A DNA stretch of 64,000 nucleotides from UBA6623 sp965238125. Lineage in GTDB: Bacteria; Acidobacteriota; Terriglobia; Bryobacterales; UBA6623. The notes beneath the pieces were generated by a model that ran no database searches, had not been told where the DNA came from, and saw only the letters and a program-made list of their open reading frames with translations. Positions 53,883 to 63,371 of the stretch are shown piece after piece. The stretch covers positions 5,084,001 through 5,148,000 of the forward strand of contig OZ250179.1 in the NCBI GenBank assembly GCA_965238125.1, given 5' to 3'. Numbering within the stretch: position 1 is the first letter of the stretch; every line of letters starts with the position of its first letter. A program made the position numbers and the translations under genes.

Positions 53883-55310
53883 TCACGCCAAAATCTCCTC
53901 GACCACGCGGCCGTGAATGTCGGTCAAGCTGAAATCGCGCCCGGCATAGCGATACGTCAGCCGTTCGTGGTCCAGCCCGAGTTGGTGGAGAATCGTCGCG
54001 TGCAGGTCGTGCACACTAACACGATTCTCGACCGCCTGAAAACCAAACTCGTCCGTCGCGCCGTAAGTCAGCCCGCCGCGAACGCCCCCTCCGGCCATCC
54101 AAAAGGTGAAACCGTAAGGATTATGATCGCGCCCGTCGCCCGCCTCCGACACCGGCGTGCGCCCAAACTCCCCGCCCCACACGACCAGCGTTTCATCGAG
54201 CAGCCCGCGGCGCTTGAGATCGCTGATCAGCGCCGCCGCCCCCTGGTCCATATCGGGACAGCGTTCGCGCAAGTTCTTGTTGATCTCCTTGTGATCGTCC
54301 CAAGGCTGCAACGGCCCGTAATACAGGTGCACATACCGCACCCCGCGCTCGACCAGCCGCCGCGCAAGCAGGCAGCCGTTGGCGAAAGGCGTCGAGCCGT
54401 ATTCCTCGCGAATCTTCTCGGGTTCTTTGCGAACGTCGAACACGTCCAACGCCTCGAACTGCATCCGGTAGGCCGTCTCCATGGCTTGAATGCGTCCATC
54501 GAGAAATGCGTCGGGACCGATCTCGGCGCGGTGGGCGCGGTTGAGCGCCGTGAGCAAGTCGAGCTGTTCGCGTTGCGCGTCGCGATCGAGATCGCTGTTG
54601 CGCAAATACCGGATCATCTTTTCGGGGTCTTCGTTCGCGTGGTTGAAATGCGTCCCCTGGTACTCGGCCGGGAGAAAGCCCGCGCTCCACAGCTTCCCGG
54701 CCCCATTTGACGGGCTCAGCACGACGAATCCCGGCAGGTTTTGGTTTTCCGTCCCGAGGCCGTACGTAACCCAAGCCCCCAGCGACGGCCGCGTCGAGGC
54801 GATGGTGCCCGAGTGGATCAGATTTTTCGCCGGCGTGTGAGTCGGGTTGAAGGTGTACATCGAGCGAATGATGCACATGTCGTCAACGGTGCTGGCGAGC
54901 TTCGGAAGCAGCTCGCTGACCTCCGCCCCGCTCTGGCCATAACGCTGAAACTTGAAAGGCGAAGGCAGCAGCCCCCCCGTCATCCGCTCGGTACGCAAAT
55001 CCGCCGAGTCGGGCCGCTGACCGGCAAACTTCTCCAGCGCGGGCTTGTAATCAAACATGTCCATATGCGACGGCCCGCCCGTCATGAACAAAAACACGAC
55101 ATGCTTCGCCTTGGGAGCAAAGTGCGTCCCAATTGGCCCCGCCGCCGCCAAGTCACCCCGCAACATCCCGGCGAGGCCAATGCCCCCGAGCCCGCCGCAA
55201 AGCGACTCGACAAACCCCCGCCGGCTCATCGGCCGGGGAGTGTGGGGCGTCGGCCCGACAGCCGCCTTGTATCCAAAGTCTTTCGCGGGAGAATCAAGAG
55301 AAGGCCACAT
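53883..55310 (-). CDS. DUF1501 family protein
   Basis: The 475 residues belong to DUF1501, an alkaline-phosphatase/sulfatase-like fold with a Tat-type signal (M-S-R-R-G-F-V-E-S-L near 28). Typical motifs are H-V-V-F-L-F-M-T-G-G-P-S-H-M-D-M-F-D, T-H-F-N-H-A-N-E and V-V-W-G-G-E-F-G-R-T-P. It is normally encoded next to DUF1549/DUF1553 genes, as here. Biochemical function is unknown. The ATG at 55310 has GAGG 8-10 bases upstream; an earlier in-frame ATG (55397) lacks such a site. Confidence 0.92.
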   Translation of the reverse strand: MWPSLDSPAKDFGYKAAVGPTPHTPRPMSRRGFVESLCGGLGGIGLAGMLRGDLAAAGPIGTHFAPKAKHVVFLFMTGGPSHMDMFDYKPALEKFAGQRPDSADLRTERMTGGLLPSPFKFQRYGQSGAEVSELLPKLASTVDDMCIIRSMYTFNPTHTPAKNLIHSGTIASTRPSLGAWVTYGLGTENQNLPGFVVLSPSNGAGKLWSAGFLPAEYQGTHFNHANEDPEKMIRYLRNSDLDRDAQREQLDLLTALNRAHRAEIGPDAFLDGRIQAMETAYRMQFEALDVFDVRKEPEKIREEYGSTPFANGCLLARRLVERGVRYVHLYYGPLQPWDDHKEINKNLRERCPDMDQGAAALISDLKRRGLLDETLVVWGGEFGRTPVSEAGDGRDHNPYGFTFWMAGGGVRGGLTYGATDEFGFQAVENRVSVHDLHATILHQLGLDHERLTYRYAGRDFSLTDIHGRVVEEILA

Positions 55311-55452
55311 CACTTCCACCTCGAACGCCGGCTCCCCGGCTCCCCTAGATTGTAGCCTTATCAGAAGCGTGGTTTCCGAGAAAACATTGGCGGCCACTCC
55401 GCGTCTAAGCCCTTGCCGACTAGTCGGGATCTATCCAGCCTTGCCGCGCCGC

Positions 55453-55500
55453 CGACGTGGCGTGAGGCTCCAGCCTTGCCGCGCCCCGAGTCGTCGGGGC
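55453..55500 (+). repeat. GACGTGGCGTGAGGCTCCAG repeat, copy 2
   Basis: Continues CCTTGCCGCGCCCCGAGTCG. Related to 41471-41497 and 53635-53682. Confidence 0.8.
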
Positions 55501-55821
55501 GGGTCTTGGATTGCCGCCTTGCAAGGTGGAGTGCGGGCGGGCAGGGGTCGGCGGCTTGCGCTCCCGCGGAGCCCGCCTCCGCTTCCCCGGCTGCGGACGA
55601 GTATGTAACACAGAGCTGGAAAAGCCAACCTTTTTCCAGCGAACGGCAACCTGTCCCCTATTTCGTGGCCTCACCAAGCGACCGCACTGCAGCTCCCGAT
55701 CCCTGTTCGGAGCCAGATCGGACAGCTTCAGGGGATTTCTCTTGCTGAAGATTCTTCATCTTGAGTTCGGCCATTCGGGTCCAGGAAGGTGACGGGAGAT
55801 CGGAACGGGAGATCGGTGCCA

Positions 55822-55862
55822 GGCACCGAACCTGGGCACCGAACCTGCCGGCACCGAACCTG
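55822..55862. repeat. Three tandem GGCACCGAACCTG units
   Basis: Units at 55822-55834, 55835-55847 and 55850-55862, preceded by GGTGCCAGGCACC, a small palindrome sharing the same word. Confidence 0.85.
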
Positions 55863-55992
55863 CCCCCACCCGCACTCAAGTATAATAGCTTCCGTCGCAA
55901 ATCGAACAGAACTCGCGACCGACACGGGTCGTCTCTCGCACCATTTCATGTAGCCTCGGGGGCTTGGCTCTTCAAATCCAAAGGAACTGGAC

Positions 55993-56991
55993 ATGCTCAA
56001 TCTGACTCGATTTCTCTTGTGGTTTGCGGTGCCGGCCGCTCTCTTGGTCAGTTCAGCCGCAAGCGCGGCGCCACCGAAAATTCCTATTGTTCTTTCCACC
56101 GATGTCGGCAATGAAGTGGACGATCAGTGGACGATCACTTACCTGCTCATCAACTCGAAACTTGACGTTCGGGGGATCATCTCGGCCCACGCGCCGACCA
56201 TCAGCCCGCCCGCGGGGCAAACGTCCTACAGAATTCTTCTTGATGTGGTGGAGAATCGGCTTGGCATGGCGAGCCACCCACCGCTATTCGCGGGGGCGGA
56301 TCTTCCGCTGGAGGACAGGAAAAAGCCCAGGGCAAGTGACGGAGTGAATTTTCTCATCGAGGCGTCGCGGGACTTTTCACCCGACAATCGGCTCAAAGTG
56401 CTGACCATTGGGGCGGTGACCGATGCGGCGTCCGCCATCCTGATCGACCCGACGATCGTCGAGCGCATCGAGATCATCGATATGGGATTCAAGAGCTGGC
56501 CTGGCGGTGAGGATGAGTTCAATATCGCCAACGACGTGAAAGCCATGCAGGTCATCCTGGACTCGGACGTCCCTCTGACCATCGGCTCGGGAGACGTCTG
56601 CCGGGCGAGCCTGTCGCTGCATCTGGATCAGGCTAGGGAAATGGTGGCCGACCGGGGGCCTGTCGGGCAGTGGCTCTTTGAGGAGTTTCAAGCCTGGTAC
56701 TACCGCTTTGTCAAACCACGGCGAGTAGACGATTTTTCCAAGCCTTGGGTCATTTGGGACAACATCACTCTAGCTTACGTATTGGGGATGACGACCCACG
56801 AAACCTACGCCCGGCCGAGGTTGAGTGACGACATGAACTTCGAGCACGTCAAAACCGATCGCACGATCAACTGGATCACCGATGTTGACGAGCAGCGCAT
56901 GTGGGATGATTTTCTGGAAAAATTGGACACCTATCAGCGGACCCACGCCGTCGGACGGCCCACCGCCCGAACCTTCCTGCTTCTTCCTTAG
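55993..56991 (+). CDS. Inosine-uridine-type nucleoside hydrolase, secreted
   Basis: The 332 residues have a signal peptide (about 1-26, ending A-S-A-A) and the nucleoside hydrolase fold. The calcium-binding cluster appears as S-T-D-V-G-N-E-V-D-D near 37-46, and the substrate loop as E-F-N-I-A-N-D near 177-183. It should cleave N-glycosidic bonds of ribonucleosides, or a related substrate, outside the cytoplasm. The later catalytic His region is less clear, so the substrate is open. It is a single gene with GGA-rich leader sequence and no operon partner. Confidence 0.87.
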   Translation: MLNLTRFLLWFAVPAALLVSSAASAAPPKIPIVLSTDVGNEVDDQWTITYLLINSKLDVRGIISAHAPTISPPAGQTSYRILLDVVENRLGMASHPPLFAGADLPLEDRKKPRASDGVNFLIEASRDFSPDNRLKVLTIGAVTDAASAILIDPTIVERIEIIDMGFKSWPGGEDEFNIANDVKAMQVILDSDVPLTIGSGDVCRASLSLHLDQAREMVADRGPVGQWLFEEFQAWYYRFVKPRRVDDFSKPWVIWDNITLAYVLGMTTHETYARPRLSDDMNFEHVKTDRTINWITDVDEQRMWDDFLEKLDTYQRTHAVGRPTARTFLLLP

Positions 56992-57789
56992 CCCCGCCTG
57001 GCCCACGCCTAGCCCCGCTTAGCCCGGTTCACCGACGGTTCACCGGGCTTGGGAGGGTCGAGGCTCGGGAGACAAAAATCCCGAATCGGATTCAGACCGG
57101 CCCCAATCCAACTTGACTGCCACGCTATCCTGAGCACGCGGACCCGTTTACCGAGGCGGTCGGCATTCGAACCTCGCCGGAAGAAAACTCCCCGCGACCG
57201 GCCCAATAGGAAATTTGCGAAACGAACCCAAAGTGATCTCCTCCGAAAATCCCCTCGAAGCTCCTCGCGCCCCCGACGTGGCGCACGCATTCTTGCGTGC
57301 CGTACCGGCATTCGTGCCGGTATGTCTTCCGCGACAGCGCCCCGACTAAACGGGGACGCCGATCTGAGAGCCGCCGCCACCGAGCCCGAAGGCAAATTTG
57401 CGAAACAAAGCCAAGATCGCCTTATCCCCCGCCATATCAACGTGTTAGGAGAGCCTTCCGTCAAACGTCCGATCGATCTCGAATGGAAGCTCTTCCCCCC
57501 ACTCACTATCCGGCGGATACGAGACCTGCCCCATCTCCCCAATCCCGAAGGCCGTTTTTGCGAAACGAAGCCAAGACCAACCTAACCGGCCCCATATCAG
57601 TGGCTTGACGACCCACATCGGGAAGGTCGAACCCCTGGCTCGAGCAAGACCCACAGTCGCGCCCGCTGCATTCAGCCCACCGGCCCTCAGCAAATCAAAG
57701 GGCCCGATTTCCACCCTGCTGTAGAATGGATTCCAAAGGCTCGTTCCGCGAAAGTCGCTGTCCGTCCCGACTTTCCGCGAACTACCGAT
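56992..57789. other. Repeat-filled gap between hydrolase and SH3-like protein
   Basis: It contains TTAGCCCGGTTCACCG repeats (57015-57050), the third GCACGCATTCTTGCGTGC twin hairpin (57275-57329) and the word GCGAAACGAAGCCAAGACC (57556-57574), which also occurs near 8376 and 60376. No gene is supported. Confidence 0.6.
57275..57329 (+). repeat. Twin-hairpin repeat, copy 3 of 3
   Basis: Near-identical to 6285-6340 over its full length, with the word CTCCTCCGAAAATC nearby in both places. Confidence 0.88.
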
Positions 57790-58584
57790 ATGCTCGTGAG
57801 ATTCATGGTAGTCGGCCTGCTTTTGGCGACTTCGCTCAAAGGCCAGGCGCCGCCGGCCCCGCCGCGCCCCACCGACCTGCCGGAACCACATACGCCCGAA
57901 TGGGGCGCGGAACTCACACGGGGCGTGGGGCTGGCTGATTCGCCTCTTGGACTGGGGCACCTGCGGCCCGCCGATGGAGAGCCGAATGCCGCCGGGCACG
58001 AGTGGCTGCGAACGCAGCTTCTACCGCTCTATCGGAGTCCTGCGGGTCCGCATTGGGGCTGGCTCGCCAACGGTTGGTTACTGTCAACCGACGGCTCGAA
58101 GCGGCCGTTTCCCGCTGCTTGCCTGTTGGAGACGAGTTATGAGGCAAGTTCGATCACACTCAGCGCGCTACGGGACGACGGCTGGTTTCGTCTGGCGGTC
58201 GACCCGCCCTGTAACACGGGGGACGAGTCTTTCTGGAGTCATCGTACTCTGCTCGCGTTCGGCGAGCACAAACTGACCGCGGAATCCTGGCGGGATTTCT
58301 TCTTTCGAGACGACACCTCGCCGTTGTGGTTCCGTCAAACCGAGGTCCCTCACGCACTGCGGGCTGGCCCGGGATCAGACACCGAACGGATCACCTGGAT
58401 CGGCTCCCATCACTCGATCACGCCGTTGGAAGTGCAAGGCGACTGGATGCGCATCGGTGTATTCCAACCGGCCAACTATTGCGTCGACGAGGAAGATTGG
58501 CGCGGTCAGTCACACGAAGGCTGGGTGAGATGGCGCGATCCGGTGAAAGGCCCGTGGCTATACATTTGGTCACGGGGATGTTGA
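57790..58584 (+). CDS. Secreted protein with a C-terminal SH3-like segment
   Basis: The 264 residues have a signal peptide (about 1-19), a Pro-rich linker (20-38) and a globular part without a family I recognise. The C-terminal 55 residues (T-P-L-E-V-Q-G-D-W-M-R-I ... G-W-V-R-W-R-D) have the pattern of a bacterial SH3 domain. A role in binding cell-wall or extracellular material is a guess from that segment. It stands alone between repeat-rich gaps. Confidence 0.72.
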   Translation: MLVRFMVVGLLLATSLKGQAPPAPPRPTDLPEPHTPEWGAELTRGVGLADSPLGLGHLRPADGEPNAAGHEWLRTQLLPLYRSPAGPHWGWLANGWLLSTDGSKRPFPAACLLETSYEASSITLSALRDDGWFRLAVDPPCNTGDESFWSHRTLLAFGEHKLTAESWRDFFFRDDTSPLWFRQTEVPHALRAGPGSDTERITWIGSHHSITPLEVQGDWMRIGVFQPANYCVDEEDWRGQSHEGWVRWRDPVKGPWLYIWSRGC

Positions 58585-59124
58585 TGGGGAGATCGGGGAC
58601 GTTGTGTGGTGAGGATCCGTAATCTTGCGAGTGAGTAACGGACCCGTTTAGACGGCCGTGGCTAAGTTACGAGCGTCGCGAACGATACAGGCGACGGGTA
58701 ACGGGACGCGTCCGGCGATAGCGCTTTGATCCGGACCGCACGCTTGCAGTCCTCAAGATTGTCCGGATCGAAGCAGTACAGGTGGTATACTTTCCGCACG
58801 CTCATCCCTTCAGGGTCATTCTTGGCAAGCTCGACGCTATCTCCCGCGCCAACGCTATGGCGCTAGCCCGCTTTTCTCACCGCGTGGCGAGGCAAAGTGC
58901 ACGAAAGGTCCGTCAATACGAGGCGCGCGCCGCTTGACGCGCGGAGGCGTACTTGAACAGTACGGTGAGCACGGCGAGCAAGCGCAACGAAGTAATGGCG
59001 GACCTTTCGTGCACTTTGCCTCGCCACGCGGTGAGAAATGCGGGCTAAGCGCGATGAGAAATGAGGGCCGGCATCCGGCCCGAACCCGCCACGTTTGACG
59101 CGGGTTCATTAGTAGAGGATATCG
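58585..59124. other. Gap holding the first MITE-like element
   Basis: Positions 58585-58863 show nothing recognisable. A long inverted-repeat element occupies 58864-59047, and a short leader to the methyltransferase gene follows. Confidence 0.6.
58864..59047. mobile_element. MITE-like element, copy 1 (184 bp, about 49-bp terminal inverted repeats)
   Basis: The ends TAGCCCGCTTTTCTCACCGC and, inverted, GCGGTGAGAAATGCGGGCTA continue as inverted repeats for about 49 bases with one mismatch. The inner part has TTGACGCGCGG and AGTACGGTGAGCACGGCGAG. It is non-coding. A diverged copy lies at 59989-60169, both in the same orientation. Confidence 0.88.
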
Positions 59125-59739
59125 ATGCATCCAATCCGGACTTGCCTGGTTGTGTTGGCTCTTGCCAGCGTGGCTGCCGCGCAAACAATCAAGACTCCCG
59201 GCGATTCCCCGCTGTCAGGCCGGCACTCCTCTCAAACCGATGCCGGCAAGGAGCGCCTCGAGCATCCGAACTGGCTAGGCCCCTTTATCCCCACTCCCGC
59301 CCAGGTAGTGGCCGCCGCCTTAGAGCTTGCGAAGGTCGGCGAGAACGATCTGGTCTACGATCTAGGCTCCGGTGACGGGCGCATCATTCTGGCGGCAGCC
59401 CAAAGCTTTCAGGCTAGGTCGGTAGGGATCGAGTGGAACCAAGCGCTGTGCGAAAAGACCTCTTCGGCCATCCAGCGCCTTGGATTGGAAGGCAGAGTCA
59501 AGGTGATCCAAGGGGACATCTTCAATCAGGACCTAAGCTCGGCTACCGTGGTGACAGGGTATCTGCTGCCGAAGTCATGGGAACGGCTCGCACCCATCTT
59601 GGAGAGACAACTCAGAAAAGGCGTCAGGGTCGTCTCTGTGAATGATCCGATTCCAGGCTGGCGAGTTGTCGAGAAGAAACAGCTCAAGGGCGAGTCGAAA
59701 ACCGCTTCTTGGGACCTATATCTATATCGGATCCGATAG
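59125..59739 (+). CDS. SAM-dependent methyltransferase, FAM173-like, with signal-like N-terminus
   Basis: The 204 residues start with a hydrophobic leader (about 6-19, ending A-A-A-Q). A class I methyltransferase core follows, with P-F-I-P-T-P-A-Q-V-V near 53-62, motif I as V-Y-D-L-G-S-G-D-G-R-I and Asp in V-I-Q-G-D-I-F. The P-T-P-x-x-V-V and D-L-G-S-G-D-G-R pattern is that of FAM173 proteins, which methylate protein lysines in eukaryotes. The bacterial target is unknown, and an exported methyltransferase is unusual, so the leader may be a membrane anchor. It lies between two MITE-like copies. Confidence 0.85.
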   Translation: MHPIRTCLVVLALASVAAAQTIKTPGDSPLSGRHSSQTDAGKERLEHPNWLGPFIPTPAQVVAAALELAKVGENDLVYDLGSGDGRIILAAAQSFQARSVGIEWNQALCEKTSSAIQRLGLEGRVKVIQGDIFNQDLSSATVVTGYLLPKSWERLAPILERQLRKGVRVVSVNDPIPGWRVVEKKQLKGESKTASWDLYLYRIR

Positions 59740-59988
59740 TCTCCAGGTACCGCCCACGAAAAACTCCCTAGCAAGTTGAGTGAGCCGCTACGCGTCAAGA
59801 GCCGAATAGCAAGGAGTTCTCAGGCTTGACACCGCCGCTATCCTGAGCACGGCGATCGCAAGCCAAAGAACCACCAAAACCAACCCAAGCAGAACAAAAA
59901 AGGAATCGGCAAAGCGCCCCGACAGATTTTTGCCAAAGGAAGCCAATTCCCGAAATCCGGGTATCCAAGACCCACGGAATCACTGACT

Positions 59989-60169
59989 TAGCCCGCTTTT
60001 CTCACCGCGTGGCGAGGCAAAGTGCATGAAAGGTCCGTCAGTACGAGGCGCGCCGCTTGACGCGCGGAGGCGTACTTGAACAGTACGGTGAGCACGGCGA
60101 GCAAGCGCAACGAAGTAATGGCGGGCCTATCGTGTGCTTTGCTCGTCAGGCGGTGAGAAATGCGGGTTA
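59989..60169. mobile_element. MITE-like element, copy 2 (181 bp)
   Basis: The left arm is nearly identical to copy 1. The right arm has several changes (GGGCCTATCGTGTGCTTTGC), so its ends pair less well. The central AACAGTACGGTGAGCACGGC block is conserved. Confidence 0.87.
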
Positions 60170-60278
60170 GCAGAATCCCCAAAGCCCGAACACCCGAGCA
60201 AGCAAATATGGAATCTCTACGGAAACACAACGCCGAGCCAACAAGGCCAGACCCGGTCCACCGGCCGGGTACGCCGCC

Positions 60279-60305
60279 CAGTGGGGCAGGTCTCCAGGCC
60301 TGCCC
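60279..60305. repeat. Palindrome GGCAGGTCTCCAGGCCTGCC, copy 9
   Basis: Near-identical to 6925-6947 and, like it, followed by CGGC. Confidence 0.85.
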
Positions 60306-60478
60306 GGCGACCAGCCTAAGAGCGCACTCGGCCGCAAGGAAGCATTGCTCGCGAACTCCCCAAAATCAAAAAACGCGAAACGAAGCCAAGACCAACCTAA
60401 CGGCAACGGGAACAGCAACTTGCAAAGCCCCGGAAGCCTCTCCACTCCCGCCCAATCTCCCCACACTTTCAACCGGCG

Positions 60479-61489
60479 CTACCGCTTTCCCACCGCCCCT
60501 TCGACCTCCTTCTCCTTAGCCCGTGCCCCGGCGAGAATATTGTAAAGCCCGTAGTTCCCCTCGTGGCAGGCGTACTCGAAGAGCGGACCGTCCGTCCTTC
60601 TCAGAGGCATCACCGCGGTCCAGGGGCGCGTGTACGAATTCGGATCCTCGACCGTGAACTCGTAAAGGACCGTGTCGGTGTCGACGCGCGTAAAGCGTTC
60701 GACCAGGTGGGTGTCGGCGCTGGATCCGGGAAGGCTCGTCTCGCGGAGGAAGTTGATGGTATCCACGACCAGCATGTCGCCCTGCCAGCGGCCCCGCGAG
60801 TCGCCCGCCCATTGACGGAGTTCCCCGTGCGGACGCCCGTCCGTAGGGATGATGCGAGTGTTATGCACCATCTCGTTGTAGATCACCACGTACCCGGGAA
60901 CCTGCAAGATTTGAACATTATTGTTGTAGGCGGAGGAAACCATCGGCGGTCCGGAATTGAACCCCATGATGCAACGGTCGAACAGGCTGCGGTCCTCATG
61001 GGAATCAGCGAAGCCCGAATTCGATATCGCTCTACGCTTCGCGCGCCTCTGTCTCGCCTCCTCCCTAAAAGGGATTCTTCCGTCAGGCGGATCCACAATC
61101 AGCGACGTGCGCTTGTCCTTGGTGAGCTCGACTCCCCGCTCGTACCAAAAATCGTTGTAGGACAAAACGCCGCCTTCCGCTCTCGGTGCGTAACCGGCCC
61201 ATGGAGCCCCTGTGATCGGATCGAACAGATCGCGATTGAGGCGTCGATTGCGATACTCTTCAAAGGCCGCCGCTTCTTCGGCGTTCAGTGTCGCCTTCCC
61301 CGCCAGCTCTTTGGGACGCTGCAATGGCGTGATGGTCCGGAAGGTGAATATGCCCTGTATGTCCGGCTTGCCGTCCGCTGTTCGCGGCGGCGTCCAACCC
61401 TCTGTCTCGGCCTGGCCGAGAGCGGGCGACGGCGCAAGGAAGAGCGCGGCAATTATCGTCAACAACGCTGTAAGAAAGCGATCACTCAT
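60479..61489 (-). CDS. Secreted protein of unknown function, widespread in Acidobacteriota
   Basis: The 336 residues start with a clear signal peptide (about 5-25, ending S-P-A-L-G-Q). The mature part begins W-T-P-P-R-T-A-D-G-K-P-D-I-Q-G-I-F-T-F-R, a phrase I recognise from many unnamed acidobacterial secreted proteins. Further marks are L-I-V-D-P-P-D-G-R-I-P, R-I-I-P-T-D-G-R-P-H and Y-A-C-H-E-G-N-Y-G-L near the end. No enzyme motif is evident. GGGGAGG lies 6-8 bases before ATG 61489; longer in-frame starts run through repeats and are rejected. Confidence 0.85.
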   Translation of the reverse strand: MSDRFLTALLTIIAALFLAPSPALGQAETEGWTPPRTADGKPDIQGIFTFRTITPLQRPKELAGKATLNAEEAAAFEEYRNRRLNRDLFDPITGAPWAGYAPRAEGGVLSYNDFWYERGVELTKDKRTSLIVDPPDGRIPFREEARQRRAKRRAISNSGFADSHEDRSLFDRCIMGFNSGPPMVSSAYNNNVQILQVPGYVVIYNEMVHNTRIIPTDGRPHGELRQWAGDSRGRWQGDMLVVDTINFLRETSLPGSSADTHLVERFTRVDTDTVLYEFTVEDPNSYTRPWTAVMPLRRTDGPLFEYACHEGNYGLYNILAGARAKEKEVEGAVGKR

Positions 61490-61596
61490 CGGAAACCTCC
61501 CCTGCTCTCTAATACCATAGCCCGATGGGACTCCGCCGAAAACCCCTTTCGGCGTATGGGCATGACGGAGCACCTGTGAAATCGCACACATCTTAC

Positions 61597-61686
61597 AGCC
61601 GCGAAGCGGCGGCGGGAATATAGCCTGGGGTGGAGCCGAAGGCGGAATCCTAGGTACGCAATCAAAACGAGTGCGAGCCCTGAAAA
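61597..61686 (+). repeat. AGCCGCGAAGCGGCGG repeat, copy 4 of 4
   Basis: Block order kept; the last block is degenerate (AGCCCTGAAAATG instead of AGCCCTGAAAGGG). Confidence 0.85.
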
Positions 61687-61794
61687 TGTTGCCACAGGGC
61701 ACACCGGTCGGCTTTTCCGGGCATCGGGAAGCCCTGGGGCTCCGCCCCAGACCCCGAGGTTTATCGCTTTCCGGCCGGGATGTCTGACCTCCTC

Positions 61795-61900
61795 GGTCCC
61801 CGCCCCCGGCAGGGGGCGCGGATAGTAGCCCCGGGCTTCAGCCCGGGGTCCGTGTAACATCACGAAAAGCCCCGGACGGGGCGTAGGAGCAAACGTTCGA
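61795..61900 (+). repeat. CCCCGG-rich dispersed repeat, copy 2 of 2
   Basis: Contains CCCCCGGCAGGGGGCGCGG, ATAGTAGCCCCGGG, CCCGGGGTCC and GCCCCGGACGGGGCGTAGGA, in the order seen at 6477-6770. Confidence 0.8.
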
Positions 61901-62103
61901 TGCAACTCCGACCAAAAGGCAACTTTCGCCCTGCCCGCCGACTGTCGGTTGACTACTTCGAGGCCTCGGGCTATGTGGTTTGTTCCACGCGAAAGAGTCC
62001 TGCTTCCGCCGGCGGTTTCGTGGTACAAGAGTCAACGGAGACGACGGCCCGCGGCCGAACTTGGGCGGGAGAACCGGCGGGTGCTTGTCGCTACGGTTTT
62101 GGG

Positions 62104-62931
62104 ATGACGATCAAGCCCCTGAGTCCCGCCCTCGGCGCTGAAATCGGCGAAGTTGATCTATCGGGTCCGGTGAGCGAAGCAGCGTTTCGGGAGATCCGCC
62201 AAGCGTTTCTCGATCACCTGGTCTTGGTGTTCCGAAACCAGCGCGTTCCGCCGAGAGCGCAAGTGGCTTTTACCGAACGCTTCGGCGCGGTGGAACCTCA
62301 TCCCCTGCGCTCGCGACGCAGCCACGAGGATCACCCCGGCGTGTTTGTGCTGGAGAACCTCCCGGGGAAGCCGAGCGCGAGAAATGACTTCTGGCACTCC
62401 GACATCTCGTTCAGCGAGAAACCGCCCCAACTCTCGATGCTGCATGCCGTCGTCGCGCTTGAGGGAAAGGGTGATACTTTATTCGCCAACATGTACGCGG
62501 CCTACGAAGGTCTGCCCGACCCACGTAAGCAGTCGTTGCTGACAATGCGAGCCGAGCATAGTGCTGCTGGGCTGGCGCGGCGAAACGAGGAATCGCCCGG
62601 GACGGATGGGCGGCGGATCCGACGCATTCCTCCGCCGGTCGAGCATCCTGTCGTTCGCACCCATCCCGAGACAGGGCGGCTCGCGCTTTACGTGAACCCT
62701 TATTTCACTTCGCGCATGATCGGAATCGAAGAGGAGAAGAGCATCTCATGGCTGGCGTCGCTGAATGCGCACGCAACGCGCGAGGAGAATCTCTACCGCC
62801 ATCGCTGGCGGCACGGGGATTTGGTGATGTGGGACAACCGCTGCACGATGCACTACGCGGTTTACGACTACGACGACACGATGCCTCGGCTGATGCATCG
62901 CACGACGGCCGCTGGAGACTGGCCGGTGTAG
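62104..62931 (+). CDS. TauD/TfdA-family Fe(II)/2-oxoglutarate dioxygenase
   Basis: The 275 residues have the TauD fold. Iron ligands are seen as H-S-D in F-W-H-S-D-I-S-F (near 95-100) and the distal His in L-M-H-R-T-T-A near the end, with the 2-oxoglutarate Arg just after it. Other marks are L-G-A-E-I-G-E-V-D-L-S-G and M-W-D-N-R-C-T-M-H. Members hydroxylate sulfonates, herbicides or amino-acid derivatives; the substrate is unknown here. ATG 62104 fits the family start; an upstream ATG at 61900 adds repeat-derived residues. Confidence 0.92.
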   Translation: MTIKPLSPALGAEIGEVDLSGPVSEAAFREIRQAFLDHLVLVFRNQRVPPRAQVAFTERFGAVEPHPLRSRRSHEDHPGVFVLENLPGKPSARNDFWHSDISFSEKPPQLSMLHAVVALEGKGDTLFANMYAAYEGLPDPRKQSLLTMRAEHSAAGLARRNEESPGTDGRRIRRIPPPVEHPVVRTHPETGRLALYVNPYFTSRMIGIEEEKSISWLASLNAHATREENLYRHRWRHGDLVMWDNRCTMHYAVYDYDDTMPRLMHRTTAAGDWPV

Positions 62932-63371
62932 GGGTAAACTCTCAGCCTGGCGGGCCTCGTCCGCACGGCAAGGTCCTTGTCAGGGAAGGACGACGTTTGC
63001 CCTCCTCACCGCCGCGCGCCAACAACTGGGTCCGCAATTGGAGGAGAGAAGCGCGCCGCTCCCCGCTCTCATCATCGACCAAGTCGAGAAACCCCGGAGG
63101 GGACTAGAGAGATCAAGGCGAGTCCCCGCCACTCCGCCGCCGGCCGGGAAAACCTCATCCAACGCCACCGGCTCGGAAAATCGCACAACTATTCCAAAAA
63201 TTATCCCTTGATTCAAACCGAACCTTTGGTTATTCTACTGCTGCCGGGAAAGCGCAAGAGGGGATCTCGGGTCTGGCGGCAAGTTCGCTGTTGACCTCAT
63301 CGGTGCACCCGGCACCGTGAGATAGGCGGTTTCCACTCACGACAATCGGCAAAGGAAAGGAAAAAAACGCT
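62932..63371. other. Gap upstream of the metalloprotease
   Basis: No gene, no large repeat and no terminator with a T run. An AT-richer stretch (63180-63240) may hold the protease promoter. Confidence 0.4.

Larger units (their letters stand above)
55311..55992. other. Gap with repeats between DUF1501 and the nucleoside hydrolase
   Basis: It contains the GACGTGGCGTGAGGCTCCAG repeat (55453-55500) and a tandem GGCACCGAACCTG array (55822-55862). No protein is supported. The promoter of the hydrolase should lie in 55870-55980, which has a TATAAT-like sequence near 55882. Confidence 0.5.
59740..60478. other. Gap holding the second MITE-like element and other repeats
   Basis: It contains C/A-rich sequence (59830-59930), the second MITE-like copy (59989-60169), a GGCAGGTCTCC palindrome (60279-60305) and the word GCGAAACGAAGCCAAGACC (60376-60394). 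No gene is supported. Confidence 0.6.
61490..62103. other. Repeat-filled gap upstream of the TauD gene
   Basis: It contains AGCCGCGAAGCGGCGG copy 4 (61597-61686) and the second CCCCGG-rich repeat (61795-61900). Positions 61900-62103 should contain the promoter of the dioxygenase; no clear boxes are seen. Confidence 0.55.

Noticed and set aside
61900..62103. Longer N-terminus for the TauD protein from an ATG at 61900
   Set aside because: The extra 68 residues begin inside a dispersed repeat and do not resemble the family, which starts at M-T-I-K-P-L.
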